NCBI GenBank assembly: GCA_016719885.1
Contig: JADJYF010000008.1
Location: forward strand, 1-64,000
DNA: 64,000 nt
Origin: Pseudomonadota bacterium
Lineage (GTDB): Bacteria > Pseudomonadota > Gammaproteobacteria > Ga0077536
Reading direction: 5' to 3'
The notes below the pieces were generated by a model that did no database searches, was not told the origin of the DNA, and worked only from the letters and a program-made list of their open reading frames with translations. Below, piece after piece: positions 1 to 10,611 of this stretch (position 1 is its first letter; every line of letters begins with the position of its first letter). Made by a program: the position numbers and the translations under genes.

Positions 1-836
1 GGTTCGATTTCACCAGCGGAAAGCATATCTTCGATACCTGGGATGATACGCTCGAGCAGACGCGAACCGCGGAATATGTCGCGACAAGCGATGCAAATCT
101 GCTGTTCCGGTTTGCGCGGCTTACTCGCAACAACGCGGAAAACTAGCGCCATTCCGTCTCGAATTTGTACACGTCGGCCACGTCGTACACGAACGACAGT
201 GGAACGCCGGTGTGAATGGCCAATCGCCGGGGCATACCCAGCGACCAACACTGCGGCCTCTACGTCACGCCGTACAAGCAAGCGGTTGCGGATGACAAGC
301 AGCGATTCGACAAATCACCTTCTCCCACTCACTGGTATCGTAATTTCACGCCTTCCATTCGCGACGCCATAGTTTCCGGCAATAAGCTTGTAGCTTTCCG
401 AACGCGTACTCATTCAACACCACACTGCTGCTCCACCGAGCGGCGCTGCGGCGGTTCGTCACCGAAGCGCAATGCGTACATCTGCGCGGCTTTCAGCCGC
501 AAGCCGTCGTCGAGCGCGGACCGGGCCTGATGGAGCAACTTGTCGGCACGCGCACCACCGGGTTGCCCGGCTGAGTAGAGTCGACACCGGCTTCCCCGGT
601 CCACACCAACAAAGGTGCCCACGCGTGCAGATAAGCACAAGCTGCATGCGAGACGCGCGTACCTGGCCCGCATCAAGCACGCTACACCACCGACCGGATA
701 TGGGTGCGAACGCCGGAATGTCGGCCGCGACGAACGCCCCATCAAGCACATCGAGATTGCCACGCTCATTAGAGAACCGACAAGCGATCCCGATGGTTAT
801 GGGTTTGAGTGGGTGGGAACTTAGCGGATCCGGCAT
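1..836 (-). pseudogene. cas1: Degraded cas1e (type I-E CRISPR integrase), cut by the left edge
   Basis: Family role: Cas1 is the metal-dependent integrase that inserts new spacers with Cas2. Pieces of Cas1e are spread over all three minus frames. The N-terminal part reads LDVLDGAFVAAD after a start near 836, followed by VGGVACLM. Near 430-560 are LYSAGQPGGARADK and RRSVEQ. Near 160-240 is HTGVPLSFVYDVAD, which carries the family's catalytic His and Asp. At 1-70 is a C-terminal tail reading ERIIPGIEDMLSAGE. At least four frame breaks and several in-frame stops rule out an active enzyme. Only the last few codons and cas2 would lie beyond the edge. The identity is secure from the motifs; exact limits are not. 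Confidence 0.85.
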
Positions 837-1089
837 AGGCGGCTACTCACCCTCAAGGCGCACCATCTTCGACAATTTCAGGGCGTGAAGACCTCTTCGG
901 CCAGCGGTTTCGGCCGAAAACGACCCAGGCGCAAGCCTGTCGTGCTCGTCAAGCAACAGCACGCTCACTCTACCGATGCCCCCACAACCTAACCGCTGGA
1001 CGGTAGTGTGCCCCCCTCGTCGTCCAGCAATATGTTCGTGTCGAGTTCCGGCGCCAGGGCCGGCAAACGACCGAAACCGAGCGTCTGCG
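837..1089. other. Unassigned stretch between the cas6e and cas1 remnants
   Basis: These ~250 bases separate the end of cas6e-like sequence from the cas1 start. In intact I-E operons these genes normally touch or overlap. Minus-strand reading gives short unbroken pieces, for example one containing PALAPELDTNILLDDEGG, but nothing I recognise. It may be an eroded C-terminal extension of cas6e or inserted sequence. Confidence 0.4.
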
Positions 1090-1788
1090 CATTTCGCCTC
1101 ACTTGAGGAGCGATGGACCAGAAGGCCTAGCCCCACTTGGCCTTGCCATGACCGATGCCGGAAACCAGCGTCGCTTTCGCTTGCCCGGATCGCTCACGCT
1201 GAGACGCCCTTCATAAAGCACCGAATACACGCGGATGTTGATGCCATCATGCCGCCGCCCGATCAACATCTGGTCTTGCGAGAGGCTAACGTCTGGATTG
1301 GGCCGCCCGCTGGGGCTCTGTGCAAAACTGAAGTAATCCACCGTACCGGCAGCAAGCAACGCAAAGCCGTGCTGTTCACCCTTACGCACGAGCCACGCTA
1401 TCTGGGCATCGGGTGTCACTAATCCCGTCCGCTTACCCTGCGCGGTGTTGCGAGGATTGGCCCCGCATCCGGAAGCGGAACGTCTGCCTTTCCGCCAGGG
1501 TGTCCAGCGACAGTTTCTGCGCGGGTCTAGCTGCCAGGTCGGCGTGGGCGAGCCGACCGGATGCTGCCAAGCTGGTCAGTCCGGCGTCGATGGAGATTGA
1601 ATCAACACGCGCGGCCGGCCTTGCGCGTCGGATTCCGGTTCCAACCGCCACAACAGTGCTCCAGGTGGGCGGATGCGTATCGCGGGGAAAATACGCGCAG
1701 CAAAGTGTGGCGTGCATCTGGTAGGATCGGCGAGATCGCGTCGCGCCACTTTGCATCGTGGGTTCAAATGGATTCTATACAGCAACAT
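1090..1788 (-). pseudogene. cas6e: Degraded cas6e (crRNA-processing endoribonuclease)
   Basis: Cas6e cleaves pre-crRNA at repeat hairpins in the I-E Cascade complex (family knowledge). The start is ATG at 1788 (MLLYRIHLNPR), overlapping the cas5e end by about 14 bases as in intact operons. N-terminal pieces HATLC and RIRPPGALLWRLEPESDAQG lie in different frames. Further on, TPDAQIAWLVRKGEQHGF and YEGRLSVSDP match the second ferredoxin-like half. The C-terminal Gly-rich loop is split: GIGHGKAK runs into a stop, and the next frame resumes with VGLGLLVHRS, a one-base shift near 1130. There are at least four frame breaks. Confidence 0.85.
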
Positions 1789-2470
1789 CGCTCGCCCCCC
1801 CACCCAGCGTGACCCATTCAGAACACACATAGCGAGCACCGAACCGGCGTTCGGCGAAAGATGACAGCGGTTGATCCATACGTAGCGCACCTCTGCCGTC
1901 CTGAGATTCGAGAGACACCAGCAACCGCTCTGGCCGCACAGATTCGTTCGGTCGCAGCGTCGCTGAAGCCCAGGGCCAGGAAGCGAGTGTGGACAGAAGC
2001 GGCGCGTCAGCGAGGGCCATTCGCCAGCAAACAGGTTCGGCTGGCACGTAGTACTTGCGTCCCAAAGCCAACGGCCAACAGGATTCTGTGGGGCGGCGCT
2101 ATACACATTCCAGCAGAGCGCGATCCGGAACCTTCCAGGCCGACCAGGAATACGGCATCCCGGCAAGATGGTCGCGCGTAGTGACGGCCGTATCATGGAT
2201 CTTCGATCTGTCAGCCCGGAAATAATACCCTGTGCGGTCTGGTAGTCGCGCTTCATTATGCCGGAACGGTCGTACCGCACGCCCATTGCCTAACGCTGTA
2301 AGCGGTTCCAACGCAACCCAATTTCCGCGGTCTATGCAAGGCAGCAGCCAAAGGCCCAATACGCCGGATTTGCTCGGTTCCTTCCCTGTGTCACGCTGGT
2401 CGAAGCGGCTGATAGTGCCCCACGATTGCATGGGGCCCGCCAGCCTAATAAGGAGGGTCACCTGGATCAT
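1775..2470 (-). pseudogene. cas5e: Degraded cas5e (Cascade backbone subunit CasD)
   Basis: Cas5e caps the 5' handle of crRNA in type I-E Cascade (family knowledge). The start is ATG at 2470 (MIQVTLLIRLAGPMQSWG), the classic Cas5 opening with the MQSWG motif. The first ~125 codons stay open (DTGKEPSKSGVLGLW, TTRDHLAGMPYSWSAW). A frame break near 2110 is followed in another frame by LGRKYYVPAEPV, the family's Arg/Lys-Tyr-Pro motif, and after further breaks by ESQDGRGALRMDQPLSSF and the C-terminal end. It is the best preserved of the set but still not translatable as one protein. Confidence 0.88.
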
Positions 2471-2499
2471 TCCTCGACCGCAGCGAGCAGCAGCAACCA

Positions 2500-3635
2500 A
2501 ATCGTTAAGCGGATCCTGCGTGCACCCCAGATTACCGACGTCGGCAATGGCGAGTTGAGCACGTGAGTTTGGCCTTTGCGCGGGTAGGCCTTACGCCGAG
2601 CTCGCCCGCTTTCGCCACCAGCGCCTCCGTCGATTTGCGCGTCAGCGACTCGCCAGGCTTGGCCCGAACGGCGATTTCAAAAGCGTTGGCGGTGCGTGGG
2701 GCTGCGTCGCGGCAAACGGACATCGCGGCGAATTCCGGCGGGTTATGCGCAGCGAAGCTGTTCTGTTTGCCGGTAGGTTCAGCAACCACGAAGCCCCGCA
2801 GGAAAGCATCTAACCCTTAGATGCCAAAACCGCGTCTCGCCCTGGAGATTCGCCACCAGCTTTTCCCCAATCTACAACGGCGTAGCGGTAGTAACATACC
2901 GAGTTGAATTCAATTGTCCACATCATGTCCGCGCCCGCGAAAATATCCTCCAGCAAGGGTCGTCTACTGCTGTGTACGAAATCGAACTCGCGCTCGACCG
3001 CGTGCGTCGAGATAGCATGTGCGACTTGACAGGCAGCGTGATTTTCTCAGGCATGTCCGCGAGCGTACGACCAAACAAGGCCGCGTCCACTGCCTTGCCG
3101 CCGATGAAAACCGCTTCGGAGTTGGTCCTTCACCTCTGCGGTGCGCTGCCGGCGGCATCTTTACTGAGTCTTGGTCTTGGTTTTCTTTTGCCGCGCCGTC
3201 TTCAGACTCCGGCTCCTGGGGTTCAATGATCAAACTCCAATTCCGGTCAATGGTGTCCCGCCAGCGCGGCGATCCCGTCGACCAAGGAAAAGCAAGTGCG
3301 TCTTGCTATCACTCTTGAATCTATTTTGCAATAGGAGGCGCACGTTCCGCCCCTTAGCGGGGACTTCCAACCTGGGGCCGCTTGCCAGCAAAGGCGTCGG
3401 CGATCGCCTGGTAGACACGCTTGGTGCGCACTGCCAAGTTCATCTGCACTGAAAACACCGTCGCGAACTCTGTCGGCGAAATACTCCACACCGCACGTTT
3501 GCTGCACTGACTCGACACGCGCCCCCTACGTATCCCACCAAACAACGCATCCTTGGGCGCCCCGGTATCATCACGGTTGAGGTTGGATGGTGCGTAATTC
3601 TGCCCGGGAACGTGGATTTCGACCAAAGTTCTCAT
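2500..3635 (-). pseudogene. cas7e: Degraded cas7e (Cse4/CasC, crRNA backbone)
   Basis: Cas7e subunits polymerise along crRNA to form the Cascade spine (family knowledge). The start is ATG at 3635, overlapping the cse2 stop as ATGA. It opens MRTLVEIHVPGQNYAPSNLN, then DDTGAPKDALFGGIRRGRVSSQC, which matches the Cas7e N-terminus. The C-terminal third contains PTGKQNSFAAHNPPEF near 2730-2790, a highly typical Cas7e segment. The middle is scrambled over three frames with several stops. The 3' limit near 2500 is approximate. Confidence 0.87.
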
Positions 3636-4140
3636 GCGGCTGTCTCCGTTTCGACTTCAAACGTTTCGGTAGGGTTCAGAGTGCGGTAATACTGACGCGC
3701 CCAGGCGTTCTGTGCACACGCTTGTCATCACGGGTTCCAGATCAGCACATCATTCAGCAGCATCCGGAAGTCGAGCGGTTCCTCCTTAAGCAGCACTTGT
3801 ACCTCTGTCGCAAGCGGTGCGGGAGTTGGGAGGATCGGAATCGAGCAAATGAATGAAGCGCCGCTCGGTGCTCGCCGCATTCTTCTTTTGCTGGATAGAG
3901 TGCGCATACTCTGGCAAGCGGAATAGTCGGGCTCTCTGCCCTCTCGCCAGTGTGCCGCCCACAGGCCGGCAACGAGATAATATGTCTGCCTGCGCCAGCC
4001 TTCCTCTTCCCCTCTGAAAAGGCGACATAGGCTAACTCGGAATATGATCCACGGAAGGAACGCGAGGCTACGCCTGAGCACTGCCGCACTTTAGTATCGC
4101 GCTCGCTCACCTCTTCAAGCCAAGCGATGAATTCGCTCGT
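3632..4140 (-). pseudogene. cse2: Degraded cse2 (CasB, Cascade small subunit)
   Basis: Cse2 is the helical small subunit bound along the Cascade belly (family knowledge). Recognisable pieces in order are SEFIAWLEEVSERD, LRRSLAFLPW, QTYYLVAGLWAAHWREG, STERRFIHLLDSD, VQVLLKEEPLDFRMLL and, in the last frame, AQNAWARQYYRTLNP. The last stop TGA overlaps the cas7e ATG. No ATG begins the reading frame: the triplet in the expected place (4140-4138) is ACG, preceded by GGGGAG, so the start codon itself looks mutated. At least three frame breaks follow. Confidence 0.8.
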
Positions 4141-4159
4141 AATCTCCCCGTGATTGGAC

Positions 4160-5645
4160 TTACATTTCGTATTTTTGGATTTCCTCGTTCAATTCGCCAA
4201 TCTGCTTGACGATGATGGCGCCGGCGCGCTGAAGCGCCGAATTACCCACGCGTCACTGATCGATGCCGATCCAGCGTGCAGCGCCCGGGCCTGACGCAGG
4301 GCAGCTCACACGGTTATCGGCCAGTCGAGGCGGATGAGATCAGTTCTGCATTCAGCCGTATAGCTGAGTAGCGCCTCATGAAACGCGGCCTCAGGCGTTG
4401 ACCAGTACATGGCGGTAGCCGAATTCTTTCAACGAAGCGTTTGATGTCATCTTTGTCAGGACTCGCTCGCCCCCGTCCCAGCACGTCCCACACGAAACTA
4501 ATGAGGGAACGTCGCGGCTCCTCCTCATTTGTCGCCATCGAACAACCAGCTGCTTCACCTCTGCTCGAATAGATCGCTCCTAACAGCGCTTCCCGTAGCA
4601 CCGCGCTCCAGCCGCCAGAATTCTATTTTCGCCTTTCTGTTCAACTGCCCTAGTGCCAATATCGCACGCGGAAAGCGCGACCCGTCCATGCGCGTTAGCG
4701 TTGTTGCATGTTCGACCACTTCGGGCGAGCTTGGCGGCGTCCAGCAGCAGCAGATCGAAGTCGCTACACAGGCCGCGATCACGAAGCTGTAGAGGCATTT
4801 TTCCGTTACTTTCATCAACGCGATATCCCAACAGAAGGTCGATCCGTCCCCGGGTTCGTACTCCACGCCGGAAGCGAAAGCTAGAGTGCGCACGTCGCCG
4901 TGTTCGTCTCGCGCAGGCGCACCGATCCGGGTTCGCCAGGTGTATCGGTCTGCGTAACCAGCGATGGCGCGCTCAATCCCCTTTTAAGCAATGGCGACTC
5001 CGGGTCGCGCTCCCAAATGGCAAATCATCTCTGCGATCACCGACCCTGCGGCACCAGGCTCGTTGGCAAGGTGTCTTCCAATTGACGGCCCAGCGGTAAA
5101 TCATCGCCGCTGTCGCGGAGGGGTAGTTCGGTGTGCGCGGAGTTCGCTTTTCCCCGCGCTTACTGCGAAACTCTGTGCCGCTAGCAGCCAACGCGCCGCT
5201 GAAGCTGCTGGCACTCCGCCGGGCCGTGTAACGTCTACATGATCGAAAAGCACCTTGGCGTTGTCAGCGTTGTGCTCAGCGGCTAGTACGGTCCAGGCAC
5301 GCCAAGCGTTCGGTTCGAAATCGGGAATCTGAAAAAACGGATGGGTTTCATCGAACAACCAGAACCGATCCCGCCACCGTTCGAGATAGCGTCAATCCGC
5401 TCCGCTGGTTGTCCGATCTGAACCAAGCTTTTGCCTGATCGATATCAGTCGGCCCCTCCAACGCCCGGTATAGCACCGCGAGCAAAAACGATGAAGGCTG
5501 GCCGTCACAAGCGGCGAGGCGTCTTCAATCGTTGCGATATGTGTCGCTTGGATCAGTGTGTCGCGGATACCGAGCTCAACGCGCTCGCCGCTTAGCTTAC
5601 GTACCGGAATCCAAGCTTCGTCCGATCGGTTGAATCGGCTTGATG
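4160..5645 (-). pseudogene. cse1: Degraded cse1 (Cas8e/CasA, Cascade large subunit)
   Basis: Cse1 recognises the PAM and recruits Cas3 (family knowledge). The N-terminus reads SRFNRSDEAWIPVRKLSG, the invariant Cse1 opening (DEPWIPV in most members), then ELGIRDTLIQATHIATIED, SPLVTASLHRF and, after a break, FDETHPFFQIPDF near 5350. Homology past ~5000 is faint and spread over three frames. The last open stretch (ALQRAGAIIVKQIGEL) ends at TAA 4162-4160, just before cse2. No clear start codon precedes SRFN. The middle and C-terminal limits are inferred from spacing. Confidence 0.82.
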
Positions 5646-5649
5646 AAGC

Positions 5650-8314
5650 GCTCGTTCCGGTTTCCTTGGTGGCGTGAACACGTCCCAGATCTTCCGAAAG
5701 CTCGACATGCCAGTCTTCGGCCCAGCGAAAGTTTGCGTCGAGCCGCAGCGGATAAGCGTTACGCAACAAGGGGCTTTGCTTCCAGCCTTCCGGACACCTC
5801 GCTCTTGCAGCCGTTTGAGGATGTTCTTGCGCGAACACTCATGGCACGCTGCACCCAGGCTCGAGCCTACAGAAATCAGGTACAAGGTCGGGGTCGAAAC
5901 CGTCCGCATCAACGATCGGAATAACAATGGCCGAATCCTGTCGAGCCGCGTTCTGACTTTGAGGCTGGGGTGGACGCCGGGTTCGTCATGCGTCATACAG
6001 CGTGAAGCGGACGCCGGATTTCCATGAAGTGTCGTCCGGCAGGCCGATGATGGCCTGGTGCGCTTGGCCAATGTGGGCGTACTCTTTGCCAAGCGCGTCC
6101 TGCAATGCGCGGTCGAGGCGCGCCTCCAAGTTCTTCGGCTTGCCCTTCTCTTCGTAAACGGACGCTACCAGGGTGTCGATTTCATCCGGCAGTTGCGGAG
6201 TATTTTTGCTGTGCGGCAGGCTGTGGGTGCGAACAATAGGAGCTTCGAAGTAAATAGCGCACCACCATAGCGGCCGAGAACGAAGGAGGGGATCTTCCAA
6301 CAGGCCTGCGATGATGAGGACTGCCTGGGCCAGAAGCCGCACATCGCGCGAATGTCTCCCAAAGCCGCCCAGCGCGTTGCAGGAGCAGATCGATAGCGCA
6401 AGGTCGGTGGCGATGAGGTCGAAATCGGGTCCAGGCTTTGCTCGGCACCTATGTCGCGATGAGGATTCATCGGCGCGCGCGCGCAATGGTCGTCGGCTGT
6501 GGGCGGGCCGAAGATCTGTAACACGGCGTCCTCGCGATGTTGCCTCGTATCGGCAGGAAACGGGCGCTGAAGGAGATAAATCTCGGTGCCGTCGGGCAAG
6601 CGCTTTCCGACGTTCGCGCCGTCGAACAGCAACGACTCACCGGCTCCGTAATGTCGATACAAGTCCTGGGCGCGCTGCACTGTATTGAGTCAAGAAACAG
6701 TTGTAGCCGCCGTCGACCAGTGCCCATCTAATGCGGCTTTTATCGCGGCAAGGTTCGCTTCGACAGAGCTGCACTCTGATTGAAAGCCGGCGTTCAGGCG
6801 CAGCATTGAAGGAGAGTTGTTGGACTCTCGCACCCGTCTGAAAAACCGACAGGCGCGGATAGATTGCTTCGCGCTCCGAGTGCTCTGCCCGACCAGTTCT
6901 GCGGGCTGGCGGCGAAACCGTAGCTGGAAGCGTGGCGGAAAGCAGAATGACCGACGCGCCCAAAGCCAACAGCCAACGCAGGAGGTGCAGCAGAAGCGTA
7001 CCTGTATAGGCGTCATACGCATGGACCTCATCGAAAACGACGACGCGGTTCGAAAGTCCCCACAGACGCACGAACTGGTGCCGCACCGGCAAAATGGTCA
7101 AGAGCGCTTGGTCAATCGTGCCGACGCCGTATTCCGGACAACAGCGCACGCTTCTTGGGCGTGAACCATTCAACCGCGCGTACCTCGCCGCCTTGTGCGG
7201 TGTCATAAATACCGCTGGGCCTGAGCTTCTGAAAGTCGTCGTTGAGCAGTGCGCCTCCGTGCTAGTAGTTCCAAATCCAGGCGTCGGTCGCCGCGCTGGC
7301 ACTGTAGGAAACTGGGCACCCGGCGGAACATGGCCCCGTCGCCACGCTCGGCAATGCGACGTAAGACCGCGGTGCCCGAAACGCCGCTGCAGTTCAAGAT
7401 GCGCATAGAACGCCGCTTCAGTCTTACCCTCGCCTATAGGCGCTTCGACCAACAAAATCCGGGCTGGTCCGATGCTGACTAGCCGCTTCGGCCGTGCATT
7501 TTGCAAGGGGCGTGCCTTCACTACCGAAGGTGGCATCGAAGAGCGATAATCCTCGACCGATTGGCAGACGCGACCAACAAATACGACTTAGTGCTTCCTC
7601 AGCGTTGGCCAGGCGCGCCGCTCGTTGAACCACGCCAAAAAGATCCGATTCAGTGCTCCGGCGTGCCGAACAGGAAGAACGACTCATTTGAGCCAATCGA
7701 GTCAGCAAAACTGGCGAGGCCAGCGAACAGCATAAAGTCCGGGCCGCTCAGCGTAAGTTTGCTCGGCGGGTCGGTGAGCGCAAAGACACAAACAGGGCGT
7801 CAAAGATTGCGCGGCGCGCTCGCTGCCACCCGGATACCCCAAGTGTCCTCCCAAATGGGTTGGCCTCGATGGTCTGGATCGTCGTTGGACCTGCCCGCTC
7901 ACCGTGGTGGCACCCCACGGCATCGGCTACCAACTCAGCCAATTCTTCTGGCCATTCCCGCTCGAGCAATAGCTCGCGCAGCTCACCTGGCTGACAAACG
8001 CATGACTGATTTGCGTGTGGGCTGGGCCGGTGGCGAGAGTGGACCAAATTCCTCCACTTGCATTGAAATCCCGGACATGCCTTGCGAGGTCATGGCAGGC
8101 GATGGTAACGGCAACCACGGGCGGCCTCTATTCCAGTCCACCCCTAACGCGGATGCAAAGCCGCTCGGCGTCTTTCAGGCTCACGGGCCAGGATCGCGTC
8201 AGCGCACGCGGCAACGTCGAGCAGATGAAGAACCAGCGGATGCCAACGCTCATCATCACTCCGGCTGCTTTTCGCCCAGAGAAGCTGCTCGTCACCCGTT
8301 AAGGAAATTCCCAT
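5650..8314 (-). pseudogene. cas3: Degraded cas3 (HD nuclease-helicase of type I CRISPR)
   Basis: Cas3 nicks and degrades DNA marked by Cascade (family knowledge). ATG at 8314 starts a frame with DEQLLWAKSSRSDDERWHP that hits a stop at 8144. HD-domain pieces follow: ACHDLARHVRDFN and ADAVGCHHGERAG. The helicase part is in the long frame 7536-6637: Walker A EAPIGEGKTEAA, DEVH box VVFDEVHAYD and motif III SATLP, although its middle is out of phase and later restored. The C-terminal end, with LPDEIDTLVASVY and LRLDANFRWAEDWHVELSEDLG, runs to about 5650. Length (~2.66 kb) equals an intact I-E cas3, so decay came by small indels and not by large deletion. Confidence 0.9.
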
Positions 8315-8339
8315 GGCCACCTTATATCAGGTGCCAGTC

Positions 8340-9326
8340 TCAAAACCTGAGCCTTGCTGATTCTCACGTTGATACTGAGCAGCGGCTGATCAGGCGATGC
8401 CGCTACTGCTTCGCGCAATTCTGAGGGGGCCAGGACTTCTACCTCTGCCCCATGCTTGAGAATGTCCATCAACAGCTCACGATCGTCCGAATACGGCAGA
8501 CGCAACTCATCCGGCCGTCTGCCAGCCAGCAATTTTGCTGTTCCGGATGCCAGATTTCTTCACAGACCCAGCGAGCCCGCTGGGGGGTAAAGACTAGGGT
8601 CGCGGTGGCAATTGGCTTGCCCGCGAAGATACCGTAGGCGCTGCTGAGTTCGCCGTGGAGCGACGGTTCCGGCACAGAGATGGCCGCCGAGGCCAACTGC
8701 TCAACTGAACGGATGCATTCGACGGCAAAGATGCGGAGCTTCCTTGACGGTGGCACCGGGCGTCGAGATACCAATTGTCACGGTAGCGGGCGAGCCGTTG
8801 CGGGGAGATCTCACGCGTGCTCAGCTCATCGCGCTCGCGATTGTAGTAGTCGATCCTGAGGCGGTGCCTTTGCAGCACAGCGCCTGCCACGATTTGAAAA
8901 TACCGTGGGTTCTTTCGGCGCGCCGCCACGGTCAATAAGCGAATGCGTTCCGCCTCGCCCGAGCCAAGATGGCGGCTGGTAAGCAATTGATCGATGCGGG
9001 CTTGCAGGGGACGCAAATGGTCGTCGAGGAGGCCGGGCTCAAGCTTGTCCAGCAAGTGCTTCAGGGCGAAAAGAGCGAGCAGTTCGTCCGCCGTGAACCA
9101 CAATCCCGGCAGCGCGAAGCGACCGTCTGTAGTGTCGTAGCGGTAGCCGTTTCGGTCTTTGTCGTGAATGAGCGGCGCGTTCCGGTTTGTCGCGCAAATC
9201 GGCGATTAACCGAGCTAGAGTGGCGCGCGCAAATCCATGCACACCTATCAAGGCGGCGCGCGGGATACCGGTGCGCCGCCCATCAAGCAGGCGGTGCAGG
9301 CGATAGAGCTCGTCGAGTTTGCTCAC
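8340..9326 (-). pseudogene. Degraded WYL-domain transcription regulator of the cas operon
   Basis: HTH-WYL-WCX regulators often head type I CRISPR operons and act as repressors that sense nucleic-acid or small-molecule ligands (family knowledge). The GTG start at 9326 opens SKLDELYRLHRLLDGRRTGI, an N-terminal winged helix. TADELLALFALKHLLDKLEPG follows, then the WYL core ISPQRLARYRDNWYLDARCH. After a frame break comes KLRIFAVECIRSVEQL, and the C-terminal domain reads LRLPYSDDRELLMDILKHGAEVEVL. At least three frame breaks. It lies upstream of cas3 on the same strand with almost no gap, so it was probably the first gene of the operon. Confidence 0.82.
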
Positions 9327-9702
9327 GCTCAGATTACGTGCTGATTCGCTTTCTACGGCCCATATCGTGATACGCCAAAATGTGCGCGACCCCGCTCACA
9401 CCTCAGGGGCGACTGCGGACCCAGCGACGCGCACCGCGACGTATACATGAGTAACTTAGTTTGGAAGCTTTCTGCGCTTGTGCGCAAGCTCCAAATCCCC
9501 TAGACCATGAGAAGCGCAACCTCAGACCTTCGTTCGATGCTGCCAGTGGCTAGCCTGTGTCCGGCAGTATGTAGCACGTGTTTAGCAACAAGCTGCCCTT
9601 TTTCGAGTCCCAATAGTACGCAACGGGGACGGTTAAAAAGGGGAAGAGGAAGGTGGAACACCGAAAACAAAAAAACAATTAAAGGAACAGACAGGGAAGG
9701 AA
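9327..9702. other. Non-coding junction between the cas remnant and tRNA-Thr
   Basis: This 376-base stretch has no convincing gene. It is less GC-rich than the window average, with A-rich patches near 9630-9690. It would hold the old promoter of the WYL gene and the break between the CRISPR block and the tRNA. I saw no array repeat, no integrase gene and no copy of the tRNA 3' end. The only open frames here run into the tRNA and are spurious. Confidence 0.5.
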
Positions 9703-9778
<76 letters not shown>

Positions 9779-9834
9779 GAAGGGACTTATCGGGGCGCGT
9801 ATTGTGGCGCGGATGGCGGCGTTTGGCTAACCGG

Positions 9835-10611
9835 CTAATCCGTCAGGCCTTCGACCATGGGCCTGTCGGCCTTGGCTTCGGTGGTCGCGGCGGCAGGGTC
9901 CTGGCCGTCGGTGGCCATCGCTTCGCAGGCGATGGTCCTTTGCTTGGCGGTGCTGCCGAGCAGGGTGGCGGGGACCTCGGGGGCTTCGGCGTTTTGCTCG
10001 GCGAGCCGCGCCGACAGCCAGTACAGGTCCGAGGTTTCGAAGCGGGGCACCACCACCGGCTTGTAGCCCTTCTCGTTGAGTTCGGCGAGACGCCGGTTGA
10101 CTGAATCCTGCGAGCGGAAGAAGCCCAGCGAAATCGAGTTCTTCATGTCGCCGCGGCGGATGAGCAGGGTGTCGTGGATGCCGCGGTCGTGCAGTTCGGC
10201 AAGGTTCTTCTGTGCGGCGCTGTCGGAGCTCGGTTCGAGGTAGACCCAGAAGAACTGGCGCTTGCGCACGGTTTCGACGCGCATGTAGGTGGCGGCCGCA
10301 TAGTCGCGCAGCCAGTCGCGCACCGCGTCGCGCGACGGCACATCGCCGAACGGGCCGATGTCCATGCACAAGTCGGCGGCCACCACGTCGGTATTCACAT
10401 CGGCGGTGACGGCGGGCGGCTGGGCGGCGTTGCGCGCCACGCGCGGTTCGGGCAACGCTGGCAATTCAGAAATCAGTTTCAAAGGCGCGGCGTCGGCCGG
10501 AATCGGCTCGTGCTCGACGCTCGATTGCGCCAATTCGCGCACGTGGGTTTGATACTGCCAGGCCACGAGGCCGACGTTGGCAAGCAACAGGGCGATGGCG
10601 AGATATTTCAT
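9835..10611 (-). CDS. SPOR-domain membrane-anchored protein
   Basis: This is a 258-residue protein with an N-terminal membrane anchor (MKYLAIALLLANVGLVAW) and a periplasmic remainder. The region around residues 140-215 (SISLGFFRSQDSVNRRLAEL...YKPVVV) looks like a SPOR peptidoglycan-binding fold, which usually binds denuded septal glycan. The start ATG at 10611 overlaps the coaX stop (TGATG), showing translational coupling. Its place between coaX and tRNA-Thr matches the SPOR-domain gene of the same locus in Pseudomonas. The SPOR call rests on fold-like pattern and synteny. Confidence 0.75.
   Translation of the reverse strand: MKYLAIALLLANVGLVAWQYQTHVRELAQSSVEHEPIPADAAPLKLISELPALPEPRVARNAAQPPAVTADVNTDVVAADLCMDIGPFGDVPSRDAVRDWLRDYAAATYMRVETVRKRQFFWVYLEPSSDSAAQKNLAELHDRGIHDTLLIRRGDMKNSISLGFFRSQDSVNRRLAELNEKGYKPVVVPRFETSDLYWLSARLAEQNAEAPEVPATLLGSTAKQRTIACEAMATDGQDPAAATTEAKADRPMVEGLTD

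Noticed and set aside
1..9702. CRISPR repeat array next to the cas remnant
   Set aside because: No regular repeat-spacer pattern was found; if it survives it lies beyond the left edge, past cas2.
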